From contig CAVNZM010000002.1 of assembly GCA_963693365.1 (NCBI GenBank), forward strand, positions 7,874,001-7,938,000: 64,000 nucleotides of DNA, written 5' to 3'. The DNA comes from Amoebidium appalachense. Its lineage: Eukaryota > Ichthyosporea. The notes beneath the pieces were generated by a model, which saw only the letters and a program-made list of their open reading frames with translations, did no database searches and was not told the origin of the DNA. Position numbers and translations under genes: made by a program. This document shows positions 36,075 through 47,259 of the stretch, piece by piece (position 1 is the first letter of the stretch; each line of letters opens with the position of its first letter).

Positions 36075-37361
36075 GCAGGACCCGTTGTAGGTACCGCGTC
36101 TGCTAGTGTTCGAAGAAAGGGAAGTAAGTTCGAGAAGTAAAGAAACTGCGTCAAAACGTGTCTGCTACGAATAAAGGATTATTACGCGTTATAGAGAGAA
36201 AAGAACGTTGAATGTCGCTTTCTGAGGCTTCTGCTTGCATGCATGTGCGTGAAGTGGAAGGGACTTTCAAGAACATTTTCGCCATGCACACGTGGAAGCC
36301 TGGACGACCGGCGGTTGTGTGGCTCGCGGCTATCACCTGACAGCCAATAAAATGCACGAATATCCACGACGAGATCTATTTCTCAGGAATGCGGAATCTA
36401 ACCCAAGCATGTTAGCTAATCAAGTAAATACTTTAAACTTGTTGTATTTTATTTGGTTGTATGTCTCGCACAGCTAGCGCCGGCTGTATGGACCATGCAG
36501 AAGATAACAGCCTTCATTTCAAAAGCACACGATAGGCAAGTCGGCAAAAAAAAATTCAAAATGTGTTTTTATGAATGTTTTTGAGTAATTATGAATGTTT
36601 TTCTTGATTAATTCAGTGAGTTTTATAATGGTTTTCAAGGAAGGTTGTGCAGGGGTGAACACAGCGGCTAGCGATTGGTTATCACTGAAGCCAATCAGCA
36701 GCGAGGTGAGAAATGGGCGCGAGAGGAGTGCAAAACATTTGTTGCAGCAGGCGGAGTGTTCGTTGCTAACGTTGACGTCACGTCATCATGCGGCATGTAA
36801 ACCACACAGCCTATTCCCCTCGTCCCCCTCCTAATTCTTCCCCCCATCTCCCTCCCCAAGACTTATGATAACTAAATATAAAGAAAAAGAAAAGAAAAAG
36901 TTTGTGTAATGTATTTATGATGGTTTTTCGTGACTCGTTCACTTTCGCCAGGTCCACTAGTAGTCGGTCCACTCAGGCCTCCCTCGCCTCCCTCACCCTC
37001 CTCATGATCAAGCCGGATCCGGGCCCTCCCTCCCTCTCTTTCCCGAACCTTCCCCTACCGTACCGACCCGGCCCGGCCCGGCCCATATACCTTTCCCTTC
37101 TCCTGCTCTGAGCTGCGCTTGCTCATTGAGGGAAGGGGCCAAGGAGCTGGAGACTCTCCGGGAGGGAAGAGCGAGGGGAGAGGACCGGGGGGGGGGGGGG
37201 GGGGGGAGGGATTACTTCTCAACCTGTTGGGAAGGTGAATTTGAACTCGAAAGGGGAACATGCATTCAGTGAGCGGAAAGGAAATAAAGGAGAAGACTAA
37301 GTTAGAGGCAAGAACGATCAGGGCTCTGTTTTTTTTCTTTTTTTTTTTTTTTTTTTTTTGT

Positions 37362-37406
<45 letters not shown>

Positions 37407-37719
37407 TATCATGGGGGGGGGGGGGGGGGGGGGGATCGGTAGCCTTCGGGGTTTGTTATGCTGTCGCTGACATTGTGTGTTCCGGTGTGGAAATATCTGG
37501 GCAGGGAAGGAAAGGGTGGGAGGGGGGGGGAGGGGGGAGGGGGGGATGGCCGGGGGGGTTCAGTTTGAATGAAATTTTGCTAATGTGATAAGAGTCTGGC
37601 TTTAAGGGTTTACGTGGCCTATATTTTGGGAAACGGTGGGAGCACTGCCCCTCGTGTACATGTTCAACTTACTGCGTTTTTCAGCCCAGCCACACACTAG
37701 GGATTTTTGAATTTGATAT

Positions 37720-37765
<46 letters not shown>

Positions 37766-38200
37766 AGTTAATATCGACGAGACGCCCCCGAGCTATGCAT
37801 ACATAGGGCCCTTTGAGAGAGTCTGACTCGGTATTGAATATTTTTTACTTAGAGAGAGAGGTGGGCAAAAGAAAACCCACTGGCAGTCTTCCGTTCAATA
37901 AAGCTTTCGAATGACTGCAAATCGTTACTCAACGGTAATTTTCAAATAACCAAACATGTAACCGTCTTTGTCCCCCCCCCCCTCTCATCTCCCTTCTCCC
38001 CCCGTCCTTTCCCTTCCCCCCCCCCCCCCCCCCCCCCCTTCCCCCCCCCCTCCCCTCTCTGTGTGCTGCAAAAAAGGGCTCAGATCGAAATTGTTTGATC
38101 GTTCGTGCCTCACTATTGCTTGCTTTACTAATCATTAGTATACTATCGTCAGTCACATGTCATACCTTTTGATGTTCGTTTCAAGATCATTGCGGCAGAA
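36075..38200. other. Spacer with CCAAT motifs and G-runs
   Basis: No gene seen. CCAAT-type words lie near 36340 (AGCCAATAAAA), 36675 and 36692 (GATTGGTTA and AGCCAATCAGC facing each other). Tracts: T-run into G-run 37330-37405, G-runs 37415-37433 and 37721-37764, C-runs 38017-38051. Confidence 0.6.
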
Positions 38201-38208
38201 CACCCACA

Positions 38209-38251
38209 CACGCCCACACATAATACACACACACACACACACCATGCCCCC

Positions 38252-38298
<47 letters not shown>

Positions 38299-38406
38299 AT
38301 TCAGACCCCCACACCCCCACACGCGCCCACACACACGCACACATACACACCCACGTACACCCACACACCCACACACCCCCCCACACACACACGTCACACA
38401 CACGCG

Positions 38407-38442
<36 letters not shown>

Positions 38443-38556
38443 CATGCACGGATGCACACACGCACATACACATGCACCGTACACACATATATATGCACGC
38501 ACGCACGCACGAGTGAGGCACATGCGCGCCTACACACATGCACATGCACCGTGGCA

Positions 38557-38599
<43 letters not shown>

Positions 38600-38600
38600 G
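38209..38600 (+). repeat. CA/C microsatellite cluster
   Basis: (CA)n at 38226-38240, a C-run at 38250-38284, then CA-rich imperfect DNA to 38440 and (CA)n at 38561-38595. The frames are His/Thr or Cys/Val artefacts. Confidence 0.92.
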
Positions 38601-38870
38601 CACGCACACCTGCTAAGTTACCTGTCGGTGGCCCCTTTGGGTATTTTTTGACCGTCGTTGAACTGAGTTGGAATTTGTGCACGAACAGAGCTTTGGTGCA
38701 TTTCCATACAAAGTGGGGATACCGGCATCGGTTTAAAAACTTTATATTAGCTCTTATTGAATTTCTCAACTGCCAAGACTTTTTGTTCGAAGAGCTTCCG
38801 CTGTCGATCTAATTAGTTAGATTAATTAGCTGTCACGACTCTGCGGCCTGCAGGCTGGAGTCCCGTAATG

Positions 38871-38990
38871 ACACCACCCAAATCGGCAGATCGCTGACCT
38901 AATCGATTGATCAGATCGGAGATAAGGGACATGCAATATCCGTTCCACATATATCTCGTAAGCTATCTCGTAGATATCTTGTTTTATTGA
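38871..38990 (+). repeat. Dispersed ~110-bp repeat, copy 1
   Basis: Shares with 42388-42475 the string of words AATCG-CAGATCGC, CTAATCG, GATCGGAGATAAG and ATATCTCGTA, with small indels. Both copies are in the same orientation, and the repeat is rich in GATC. Its nature is unknown; it could be part of a mobile element. Confidence 0.65.
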
Positions 38991-39010
38991 TCTTGGTGTC
39001 AACATTAGTT

Positions 39011-39012
<2 letters not shown>

Positions 39013-39094
<82 letters not shown>

Positions 39095-39349
39095 ACTCTA
39101 AGCGACACTGTGCATGTGTATGCATGCGTGTGTGCCCCAGGGGGGGGGGGGGGGGGGGGGGGAGCCACCCTCCTCCTTCCCCTTCCCCTTCCCCAACGGA
39201 GGTTTTCCACCCACGAAGTCAACCATTAGTAGAATGTCAAAGCCTCACCATGAAAATGAGCCTCGGTGTACTTCCTAATCGTGTCGATCGATCATGCAAA
39301 GCAATAGCAACTAAAGCTTGAAAAAGGGCAAAAAAAAAAAAAAAAAAGG

Positions 39350-39402
<53 letters not shown>

Positions 39403-39562
39403 AGGGGGGGGGGGGGGGGGGGGGGAGGGGGGGGAGGGTAAACTAAAAGTCTGAGATTTTAAAAAGGTAAAAAAGACCGAGTGGGTGGCAGGTGGGCAGG
39501 TGGGGGAGGGGGATTGGGTGGGGGCTGGGGGTGTTTTAAGGGGCGGCGGTGGGTGGGTGGGT

Positions 39563-39601
<39 letters not shown>

Positions 39602-39900
39602 ACCAGATTCCGGTGGGAATAAAAGCATCATAGTGCATCATGATGCGCATGGCCGAACCGATTGCAATGGTGTGTGTGTGCTAATGACTCTGCCGTGGGG
39701 TGTCTTTTTGAGCAAGCAAGCTACTTGTCCGTGTGGGGCGTGTTACAAGTGCGCATCTGCACGTTTCAAATTGTCTGTGTAAAAGTGGTTGTGCGTGTTG
39801 TGCGTGTGTGCGTGCCGGCACGCAATGATTATCCAGATTTGTATCCTATGTGTTGCGTGTTGTTCTCAATTATGTGTGGCTTATGGGGTGTCTTTCTCTT

Positions 39901-39932
<32 letters not shown>

Positions 39933-39970
39933 TGTGTGCGTGTGTGTGCGTGTGTGGTATGTGTGTGTGT

Positions 39971-40006
<36 letters not shown>

Positions 40007-40077
40007 TGGAGTGGGTGGGTGGGTGGGTGGGGGTGGGGGGAGGGGGGGGGGGGGGGGGGGGGGGGGGAGAGGAGGAG
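39013..40077 (+). repeat. GT, A/G and G-run tracts
   Basis: (GT)n at 39014-39091, a G-run at 39140-39162, an A18 run passing into a long G-rich block at 39331-39436, G-runs at 39564-39600, GT-rich 39902-40004 and a G-run to 40067. Unique non-coding DNA lies between. The A-to-G junction at 39331 is an exception to the usual C/A or T/G polarity. Confidence 0.9.
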
Positions 40078-40746
40078 AAAATGCACACGATGATGGATAC
40101 TGCTGTACTTCAGCCCTAAATGTAACAAATTAATCATAGACCAGATTAGTACATTGGAATACACATGACGGTTCCCTAAGGTAATATATTTTTAGCCAAT
40201 GCGTAGTTGAGTTTCTTAACTACTACATCAGCTAAGTGCTAATTGGTAAATGTCAGACTGCTAATATTAATTTTATTTTTTTTAAAAAAAAAAAGAAAAA
40301 ACAACATTTGCTCGGCAGTGTACACAGTATAAGGAGACATGTTTCTCCCCAAACATACTATATAAAGCCCTCACAGATGAAAATACGTCCAGCGATATTG
40401 CTACTATATTAGATCAAAAAAACGGCGCAGGCCCCCGGATATGCTCTCAAGTGCTGATCGTACATACACCGGGCGGGCTTACCATTTACAGCCCACCGCG
40501 CCTAAAAAATAATCCAAAATACGTTCAGAGAGATATGTCAGCAGACGATATGCAAAACTCGATATATACCCTGACTCAATCCTGCATTTTATACCTTGGC
40601 ACAACCAACTATCATGATACCTCGTTCCTTGAACTTCCTCCTCCAATCCCCCCCCCCCCCCCCCCCCCTCCCCTGGGGGCCCACAGAACGATTCGTTTCC
40701 CTGCTGCATCCGCTCGCTTCCACATCTACCATTTCTAATAAACGTG
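40078..40746 (+). other. Spacer, no gene seen
   Basis: AT-rich unique sequence with a C-run at 40650-40668. No coding frame, RNA gene or repeat was recognised. Confidence 0.5.
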
Positions 40747-41247
40747 TCATGCCGCCCAATCATCATAGTCCCCCTCCTCGTACATCCCCTCTTCCTCGCT
40801 CTCTACTTCCTCATCTCCCTCAACCCACCCTCCCGCATTTATATGCGCATTTCTCAAAGCCTCCCATTCTTCCCTTATCTTAATATATCTCACGAGGTCC
40901 ACAAGCCTACCAAAAGGATGCACCACACTCAATGCCCATCCACAATATCCCTCCTCGCATTTGTACACCCACGAAAACGTTTCGCCTCCGTGTTTCCCGA
41001 GCCCCAACAACTTCTTGTTCCACAACTTGAGTTTCTTCTCCAGCATGTCTTCCTTATAACTCTTCCTCGGGTTTTTAACTGGCTTAGGGGGTATGGGTGC
41101 CGTGGTTTCTTTAAACATACGTTTGATAGTCTTTTTTAACGGTGTCGTCTGAGCAGTGGAAGGCGACCCTGCTGGTGCTTTTTGCGCAACACGCACCGGT
41201 GATGCCGTGTGGGCATTTGAACCTGTAGCCATATATGGGCGTGGCAT
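40747..41247 (-). CDS. Protein with GKHxGETFxWVY...YCxWAL domain (ExoX C-terminal-like) and acidic tail
   Basis: The frame gives 166 residues from the first Met; it stays open further upstream without a Met. Residues about 80-130 contain LGLGKHGGETFSWVYKCEEG, then YCGWALSV and RLVDLVRYIK. This matches the G-K-H/Y-x-G-x-T/S-F ... Y-x-x-W-x-L pattern of the exodeoxyribonuclease X C-terminal-like/DUF3820-like module found in many protist, phage and large-DNA-virus proteins; that placement is from memory of the family, not from a search. A very acidic tail follows (EGDEEVESEEEG). It is probably the C-terminal half of one gene with the frame at 41366-41971, from which it is separated by two apparent frameshifts. 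Confidence 0.6.
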   Translation of the reverse strand: MPRPYMATGSNAHTASPVRVAQKAPAGSPSTAQTTPLKKTIKRMFKETTAPIPPKPVKNPRKSYKEDMLEKKLKLWNKKLLGLGKHGGETFSWVYKCEEGYCGWALSVVHPFGRLVDLVRYIKIREEWEALRNAHINAGGWVEGDEEVESEEEGMYEEGDYDDWAA

Positions 41248-41400
41248 GATGGGGACAAAAACACTTGTTCTTGTTGTTGGCCCATGGGGGGGTAATCCTA
41301 TGTGTGTATGCCCGCTGCCATGTTTGGGCGTGGAAGGGGCACAAACACACCCGTTAGCATCGGTCCTACTGGCCCTGTGGCATGCAAGGGTTCGGGCTGA
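41248..41400 (-). pseudogene. Frameshifted junction between the psi-K-x-E frame and the GKH-domain frame
   Basis: The DNA contains two diverged copies of a ~95-bp unit. Their matching peptides (VFVP-PRP-MA-G) lie in two different frames, separated by a C7 run on the minus strand near 41285-41291. At least two indels are needed to connect the flanking frames. They could be real inactivating mutations, assembly errors in the homopolymer, or a small unseen intron. Confidence 0.5.
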
Positions 41401-41971
41401 AGGATGGTGGACCCGTCTCCCTGTTCAATGCTGTATTTTCCAATTTCACAAGGGGGAACTCTGTTTTCATCGTTGTAGCCGGCCGAGTACCACCAGTTGA
41501 GTTTTGCAATTTTACAAACGGGATTTCGGTTTTTACCGGTGTGGTCGGCTGGTTGGAATGGGTCAGATTGAAGGATGGTGCAACCGTCTCCGTTTTAAAA
41601 GCCGAATTCTCCAACTCTACAGTGGGTATTTCGGCTTTCATCGTTGTAGCAGGCCAGGTACCAACAGTTGGACTTCCCAATCTTACAGAAGGAAATTCGG
41701 GTTTTATTGTTGTGGTCGGTCGGTTGGAATGAGTCGGGGTGGAGGATGAAGGGGCCATTTCGGGTTTGAGAACTGCATTTCCAAGATTTCCGTCAGGGAT
41801 TTCCGTTTTTATCTTTACGACCGGTTCAGTATTACTAGTCGGATTTACTATTCCATTATGTTGAGGATGTTGAGCTGGAGTAGCCCTATGGTTTTGGGTG
41901 TCGGGTTTGGGGGGTGACGAGTTCATAGTAACGGAGGTCGATGGCTCCGGATTTTTTTCCTTTGGATCCAT
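41366..41971 (-). CDS. Protein with repeated psi-K-x-E (SUMO-consensus) motifs
   Basis: Start chosen at MDPKEKNPEPS (41971); an extension to 42082 is His/Thr-rich and unlikely. The 201-residue frame is Thr/Pro/Ser-rich and contains two ~55-residue internal repeats (THSN-PTT-K-E-P...GT-PATTMK-E-P). It has at least seven psi-K-x-E motifs: IKTE, LKPE, IKPE, MKAE, FKTE, VKTE, MKTE, most followed by (I/F)P. In known proteins psi-K-x-E is the SUMO acceptor consensus, so a multiply SUMO-modified nuclear protein is a reasonable inference. Its stop at 41366 is followed in another frame by VFVPLPRPNMA, repeated 95 bp later as VFVPIMPRPYMA, showing that the gene ran on. Confidence 0.6.
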   Translation of the reverse strand: MDPKEKNPEPSTSVTMNSSPPKPDTQNHRATPAQHPQHNGIVNPTSNTEPVVKIKTEIPDGNLGNAVLKPEMAPSSSTPTHSNRPTTTIKPEFPSVRLGSPTVGTWPATTMKAEIPTVELENSAFKTETVAPSFNLTHSNQPTTPVKTEIPFVKLQNSTGGTRPATTMKTEFPLVKLENTALNRETGPPSFSPNPCMPQGQ

Positions 41972-42082
41972 ATCCACGAGTGTGATGTGAGAGTTAGTGT
42001 GGGTGCATGCGTTGGTGGAGTGTTTGCGTAAAAAAAAAAAGTGACGGTGGCTTTTAAAGTAGTGGAGGCTTATGTAGGTCAC

Positions 42083-42853
42083 ATAGCCTGATGATTACTG
42101 ACAGAACCAGTCTTTTCACAGTAACAGCAGATCTCCAGGTTTAACTCAGTACATGTGTTTGGTTGCACACCTAGTCTGTAGAATACTCTCTAAACGTTAA
42201 CACAATTTTCGTCCTATTTTTCTCTTTTTTTGCCTTTAAGCTTGTCGTGAATTGTAGAACCTATGTTGGGCTTCATGTTTTCACCCAATTTCAAGCCTTC
42301 TTTCGCACTCCTTCTGCATGTGAGAATGAGACTTCGCCTGCTGGCAGGGACGGGAAAAAGGTCTTGGCCCGGAATTTTGTGACAGCCAATCGCAGATCGC
42401 AAATCTAATCGGGAGATCGGATCGGAGATAAGAGAATGTGTAATTTTCTGTTGCATTTATCTCGTACATATCCCTTAGTCACTTTTTTTTTTTTTTTTTT
42501 GGTTTTTTTTTTTGCACCCCAGTTAGCATCGCTTATTTAATTTAGCATATGCATATATAGGAATAAATGTATTATTACTGAGCAGGCATGTGTGTTTTTT
42601 TGAGTTGGTTATCAGGGGTAATATATATATATATAAACGCAGTATTCCTCCTCCCACACCAACTAGATCGACCAACAGGATTAACAGGTTAGAGTAAGTG
42701 TAATAATCATACCGATAAGTTTAACCCTTACACACATATCCATACCTAATACCTATTTCAATTAAAAAGCAACAACCCCTTCATATCGATGTAGACGCTA
42801 AATACCATAGCACAGACAGACTCATAAGAACATTGCAACTGCAGACTGCGACT

Positions 42854-42904
<51 letters not shown>

Positions 42905-43042
42905 AGAGGGGGTGGGGAGGGTGATCCGGAAGGGGGGGGAGGGGGTGGGGGGGGGATTGGGTTTGGATGAAGGTCTGTTCAAGAGCAAAAAGTAACGGGA
43001 AGCAGGGCGTGGTTGTGTGTGTGTGTGTGTGTGTATGTTTGT

Positions 43043-43082
<40 letters not shown>

Positions 43083-43156
43083 ATTAGTGTTTAAGGACTG
43101 TGTGTTCGTGTGGTGTAATACTATAACTATGTGTGTGTGTGTGTGTGCGCGCGCGC

Positions 43157-43192
<36 letters not shown>

Positions 43193-43461
43193 ATGCGTGT
43201 TCGGGCGTGTGTGCGTCCGTACGTGTGTGTGTGTGTGTGTGGGGGGGGGGGAGGGGGGGGGGGGGGGGGGGAGGGGGGGGGGGGGGGGGGGGGGGGAGGG
43301 GGGGGGGGGGGGGAGGGGGGGGGGGGGGGGGGGTAGGGGGGTCATGCTTTGCCAGCATTTACGATATTAACTCGATGAAAGTGCGGGTGGATGTCTGTGT
43401 GTGTGGGTAGATTTGTGTGTGCGGTTATACGTGTGTGTGTGGTGCATGTGTGTGTGTCACG

Positions 43462-43494
<33 letters not shown>

Positions 43495-43647
43495 CACGCG
43501 CGTGCGCCCGCGCCTCTACAGTGGATGTGCCTGGGTGTGTGTGCGTGCTTGTGTGCGCGTTTATACGGTCTGCATATGTGCAGTCCGGTTGTAGTAGATC
43601 AACCAGTAGTGGTGATGGTTGGGTAGCGGTATCATAGTGGGCGTGCA

Positions 43648-43678
<31 letters not shown>

Positions 43679-43738
43679 TGTGTGTGTGTGTGTTGTGTGT
43701 GTGTGTGTGTGTTGTGTGTGTGTGTGTGTGTTTGTGTT

Positions 43739-43795
<57 letters not shown>

Positions 43796-44211
43796 TCCTT
43801 TCTTTCTTTCTTTTTTTTTTTTTTTGGCGCGGGGGGGGGGGGGGGGGGGGGAGGGGGCTGGGAGAGGGGGGCCAGGGGGGAGATGACGAACGGGGAGAAA
43901 CCAACCGGGTCTTCAAGATCATTTTCGATTATTGCCTTTGGGCTAACCAACCCACTTACAACACATGGAGTGTTAGCTACATAAGATACGCATATTGCTC
44001 TGTTGGCATTAGTCGCACTGCTATATGGAGGAAGGCAAGTTGCTTCACATATTCCTTAAAACATCTGCTATGCAAGCTATAGTGGTTGGCTGATTAGGAG
44101 TCATCATACGAACAACTGAAACCAGATTAACCGTTAACACCCTTGGGTTCATTATCATCGTATGCCTAATCTGTATTTTAGACACGTTTATCCCAGACCT
44201 TATAAATGCGT

Positions 44212-44287
<76 letters not shown>

Positions 44288-44860
44288 AAGTGTGGAGAGA
44301 ATGCCACACTTAAACACACACACAAAGAAGAAGAAAGAAAGAAAACAGAATAATGAAGGAATGAGAGACGGGGAGAAATTTACCGAGTTTCTTTCATGCT
44401 CATACTATTCTTCGAGAAACTTCTACTTGCATACGGATGTATGTCTGTGTGTGTGCGTAATGACATTGCCTGTGTCGATATCTGTGGACGTGAGTGTGAG
44501 TGTGAGAGTGTGAGTGTGTTGTGTGTGCGTGCCAGATACGTGTGTGGTGCGTGCGCTGTGCTTCTGTTTTTTTTTTTTTATGTGTGTATGTGTGTGTGTC
44601 GTGTGTGACGTGTGTGTGTATGTGTGCGTGTGTGCACGCACGCGTGTGCGCACGGGTGTGCATGTGTATGTGAATGTTTGTGCGCGTCCGTGTGCACTTG
44701 ATCGGACACTATATCCAGTAGTACTTAAGACCCAATAACATCAATGAGAATCACGGTTTTTCATAACAATCTTGACCCCCATTGCAACTATCCACCACCA
44801 CATTTATCTCCACTCAAGAAAACCAACCAAAACCTTAAAACTTTCGTACCTTTGCACCCT
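42083..44860 (+). repeat. Spacer with T, G, GT and CA tracts
   Basis: T-run 42483-42500, G-run 42856-42903, GT 43014-43080, 43128-43190 and 43220-43240, long G-rich block 43240-43335, GT 43467-43490 and 43650-43792, T-run then G-run 43808-43850, CA then A28 at 44214-44283, GT-rich 44440-44690. No gene or RNA is recognised between them. Confidence 0.88.
42388..42475 (+). repeat. Dispersed ~110-bp repeat, copy 2
   Basis: See 38871-38990. This copy has lost some of the TCG/GATC alternation and is followed by T-runs (42482-42514). Confidence 0.65.
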
Positions 44861-46229
44861 TTAGTCCGTATGGCTCCCACTAGCTTCCTCCCCATCTCCA
44901 TCATCATCACTATCCCCCTCATCCTGTGACGCCAACTTCATGTGTTCACGATAATAGCTCCGCGCCGAATTTATCCCGTGGTTCGCTTGCATGTGATGAA
45001 ACAGTGCTGTGTCCGTTGTATATCTCTTATCGCACCCTTCGAATATGCATATGTAATGCCGCACAGTGTCGTAATTGTGCGCACGCAATCTGATTTTCCT
45101 TCCGTTTCGGTATCTCGACAGCCCGGTACGAATGGGCGGGTAACCGGGCGGGAGTGGGGGGTAAGCAGCCGGGGGCATGTAAGGGGGCCCCACCCCCACG
45201 GGTGTGGATAGAACATCGGGTGGTGGATGGTAGTAGATTGGGTCTGGTACGGCTTGTGAAGAAATGTGCGACAGAAGTTCCAAACCGTGCGCGTGGATGG
45301 GTGGATGCTGTAGTTGGGGCGGTGGCGGAGGTGGTGGGGGTAGTGGAGCGGGTGCGGGTGGGGGTGGGAGTGGTGGGGGTGGGGGGTGGTGTAAGGGGAC
45401 CGGGGGTACAACTGCCGCTATTCCCACTGGGACGGGAAGAGGGTAGTGTGGTGGTGGTGGGGTCGGTGGTTTCGGTTCGGGTTCGGGAGGGTTGGGCATG
45501 GGAATGACCGGTGCGGGTGCCGGGGTAGAGGGTACCGGAAGTGGGTTTTTTGGTTGGTCGGTGGTGGAGGGAACCTTAACTTTCTTGTGTTTTTTCTTGA
45601 CGTGGCCTTTCTTCTTTTCCTTCTTTCCTTCCTTATTCTCTGGATCTTTGTCTTTGTTGTTGTTGTCAAGGACCTGAACCTTACTCCGAAGATAGTCTCG
45701 GTATACACTCCTTGCGTGCTCGATGTGGTGGTTTATTTTCATGTGATGAAACAGCGCTGTGTCGGTCGTGTATTTTTTGGGGCAACCGGGTGCTATGCAG
45801 TAAAACTTTCGCATGTGCTCGTACGCGCTCGAACTAACCCGTGCTCTCCTGTTGTTTCTATACCGTGGCGAAATACCATACAACGTCCCTCTCCCATCCT
45901 CCTTGTTTTCAACCTCGGGTCCCTCACTCGCACTTTCCCCTCCCTCTCCATTCTCTTCACCAGACTGCTTCTTATCCCCCCCCCTTTTGATTCCCACCGT
46001 AGAACCTCTGTCTTTGCAACTGCAACAATGTAGCTTCGGCAATGTTTTCCAAGTCCATCAAGTCGCCGTCGCTCTTTGGTGCATTTCCACCTGCACGACT
46101 TGAAACACGTCCAGAAACATGAGAACTGTCATCTTCACCACTCGAATCTGAGTAGTGTTCTGTTGTGTGTCTGCGTGGGGAGGGTGCGGAGGAGGTCGTG
46201 TCTCCGCTATCATCCCCAGATGTGCTCAT
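44861..46229 (-). CDS. Two-finger C2H2 protein, apparently intronless, one frameshift in a G9 run
   Basis: Two overlapping frames form one gene. Codons 46229 to ~45986 read MSTSGDDSGDTTSS and run to NIAEATLLQL; the downstream frame then runs to 44861. They join across a minus-strand G9 run (45984-45976); with one G fewer the frame is continuous. Finger 1 is F-Y-C-IAPG-C-PKKYTTDTALFH-H-MKIN-H, followed by ARSVYRDYL. Finger 2, near the C-terminus, is Y-I-C-IFEG-C-DKRYTTDTALFH-H-MQAN-H, followed by GINSARSYYREHM. Both are C-x4-C-x12-H-x4-H. Between them lie a basic segment (KKKGHVKKKHKKVK) and a ~150-residue Pro-rich linker. It is the same family as 34593-36074. A nuclear binding protein is inferred; the target is unknown. 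Confidence 0.72.
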
Positions 46230-46708
46230 TGTATCAGCAGTGTGTGGAATAACAGAGAATGCGAAGATTCACTATAATAAATAAAAATGATTACATCAGA
46301 ACCACCAACTTGGGTACTTTCCTACCAGTTTACAACCAAGCAAAAAAAGCCAAAAAAAAAGCCAAAAAAAAAAAAAAAAAAAAAAAAAAAACAAAAAAAA
46401 AAAAACAAAAAAAAAAAAACCTCACAATGCCACTCTTATGGTGCTCAAAAACAGCGTTGAAAAGCGGGCATCATGGCCACTTTTTTTTTTCCCTTCACAT
46501 CACTGCGATGTTCTCGGAGAGTTCAAAAACAACTGAGTTTCGTTCGTGGTTGCTATGATCATCAGGGTAGCCTGTTGCAGATCTTGAGGAGAGCAATAGA
46601 TTCATTTATTCTATTTGGCCTAAAAATAGATATTTACGCAAAACCTCACATATTTGCATTTTATTCGTTGGCCCACTAGATCTGGCCCACTCGTCCCCCC
46701 GGATCAGA
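46230..46708. other. Spacer with A-run
   Basis: An interrupted A-rich run at 46352-46420 and otherwise unique DNA. No gene seen. Confidence 0.5.
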
Positions 46709-46710
46709 TA

Positions 46711-47259
46711 TACAGTGTGGACTGGATATGGGCGCCACTGGATATGGGCACATCTGGATATGGGCACAACTAACGGCCGACCCGGCCCGATTAAGTCAAA
46801 TCATTCTGCAACGTGTACGTTCCATTCGTTTCGGTTTGTCTTCACTTCTCGTTTCGTATCACTGTGTTTGGTGCTCTTTTCAAAGTTTCACTGGAGTCAA
46901 AGTTTTTAAGTAACTGTAACACGGGATACGTATGTATACACCTTTCACCACCTACTTCCTTTACTCCTTACCTTTTTACCTCTTTATCCCTTATTCCTCC
47001 TCATTCTCCTCCTGGTTCTCACTGGTGCAGTACAGTGTAGTTAGAATGGCGTACTCTAAAGCGTCTAAGATCAGGTATGAGAGCCAGCGCGCCAAGTTGG
47101 GAGCGCGCCAAAAGCAAAATGCACGCATCCGATTGGTTGACCCGAAGCTGACCCGAATATCCGGATCGGGTCAAAATCCGGCCCCAATTAACCTAATCGG
47201 GTCGGGTCGGCCGCGAGAGGTGCCCATATCCAGATGTGCCATATCCAGTCCACACTGTA
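46711..47259. mobile_element. Tc1/mariner-like MITE, 549 bp
   Basis: The ends are inverted repeats starting TACAGTGTGGACTGGATATG (left) with the reverse complement at 47259 (right). Similarity continues inward for ~75 bp through a doubled CTGGATATGGGC motif to GGCCGACCCGGCCCGATTAA. Both sides are flanked by TA, the target duplicated by Tc1/mariner transposases, and TACAGTG is a common terminus of that superfamily. No transposase is encoded, so movement would depend on one elsewhere. The interior contains ATGGCGTACTCTAAAGCG followed by a donor-like CAG/GTATGAG, i.e. possible captured exon sequence. Confidence 0.8.

Noticed and set aside
45154-46033. Plus-strand frames of up to 195 codons
   Set aside because: Antisense shadows of the two-finger gene's Pro-rich linker.
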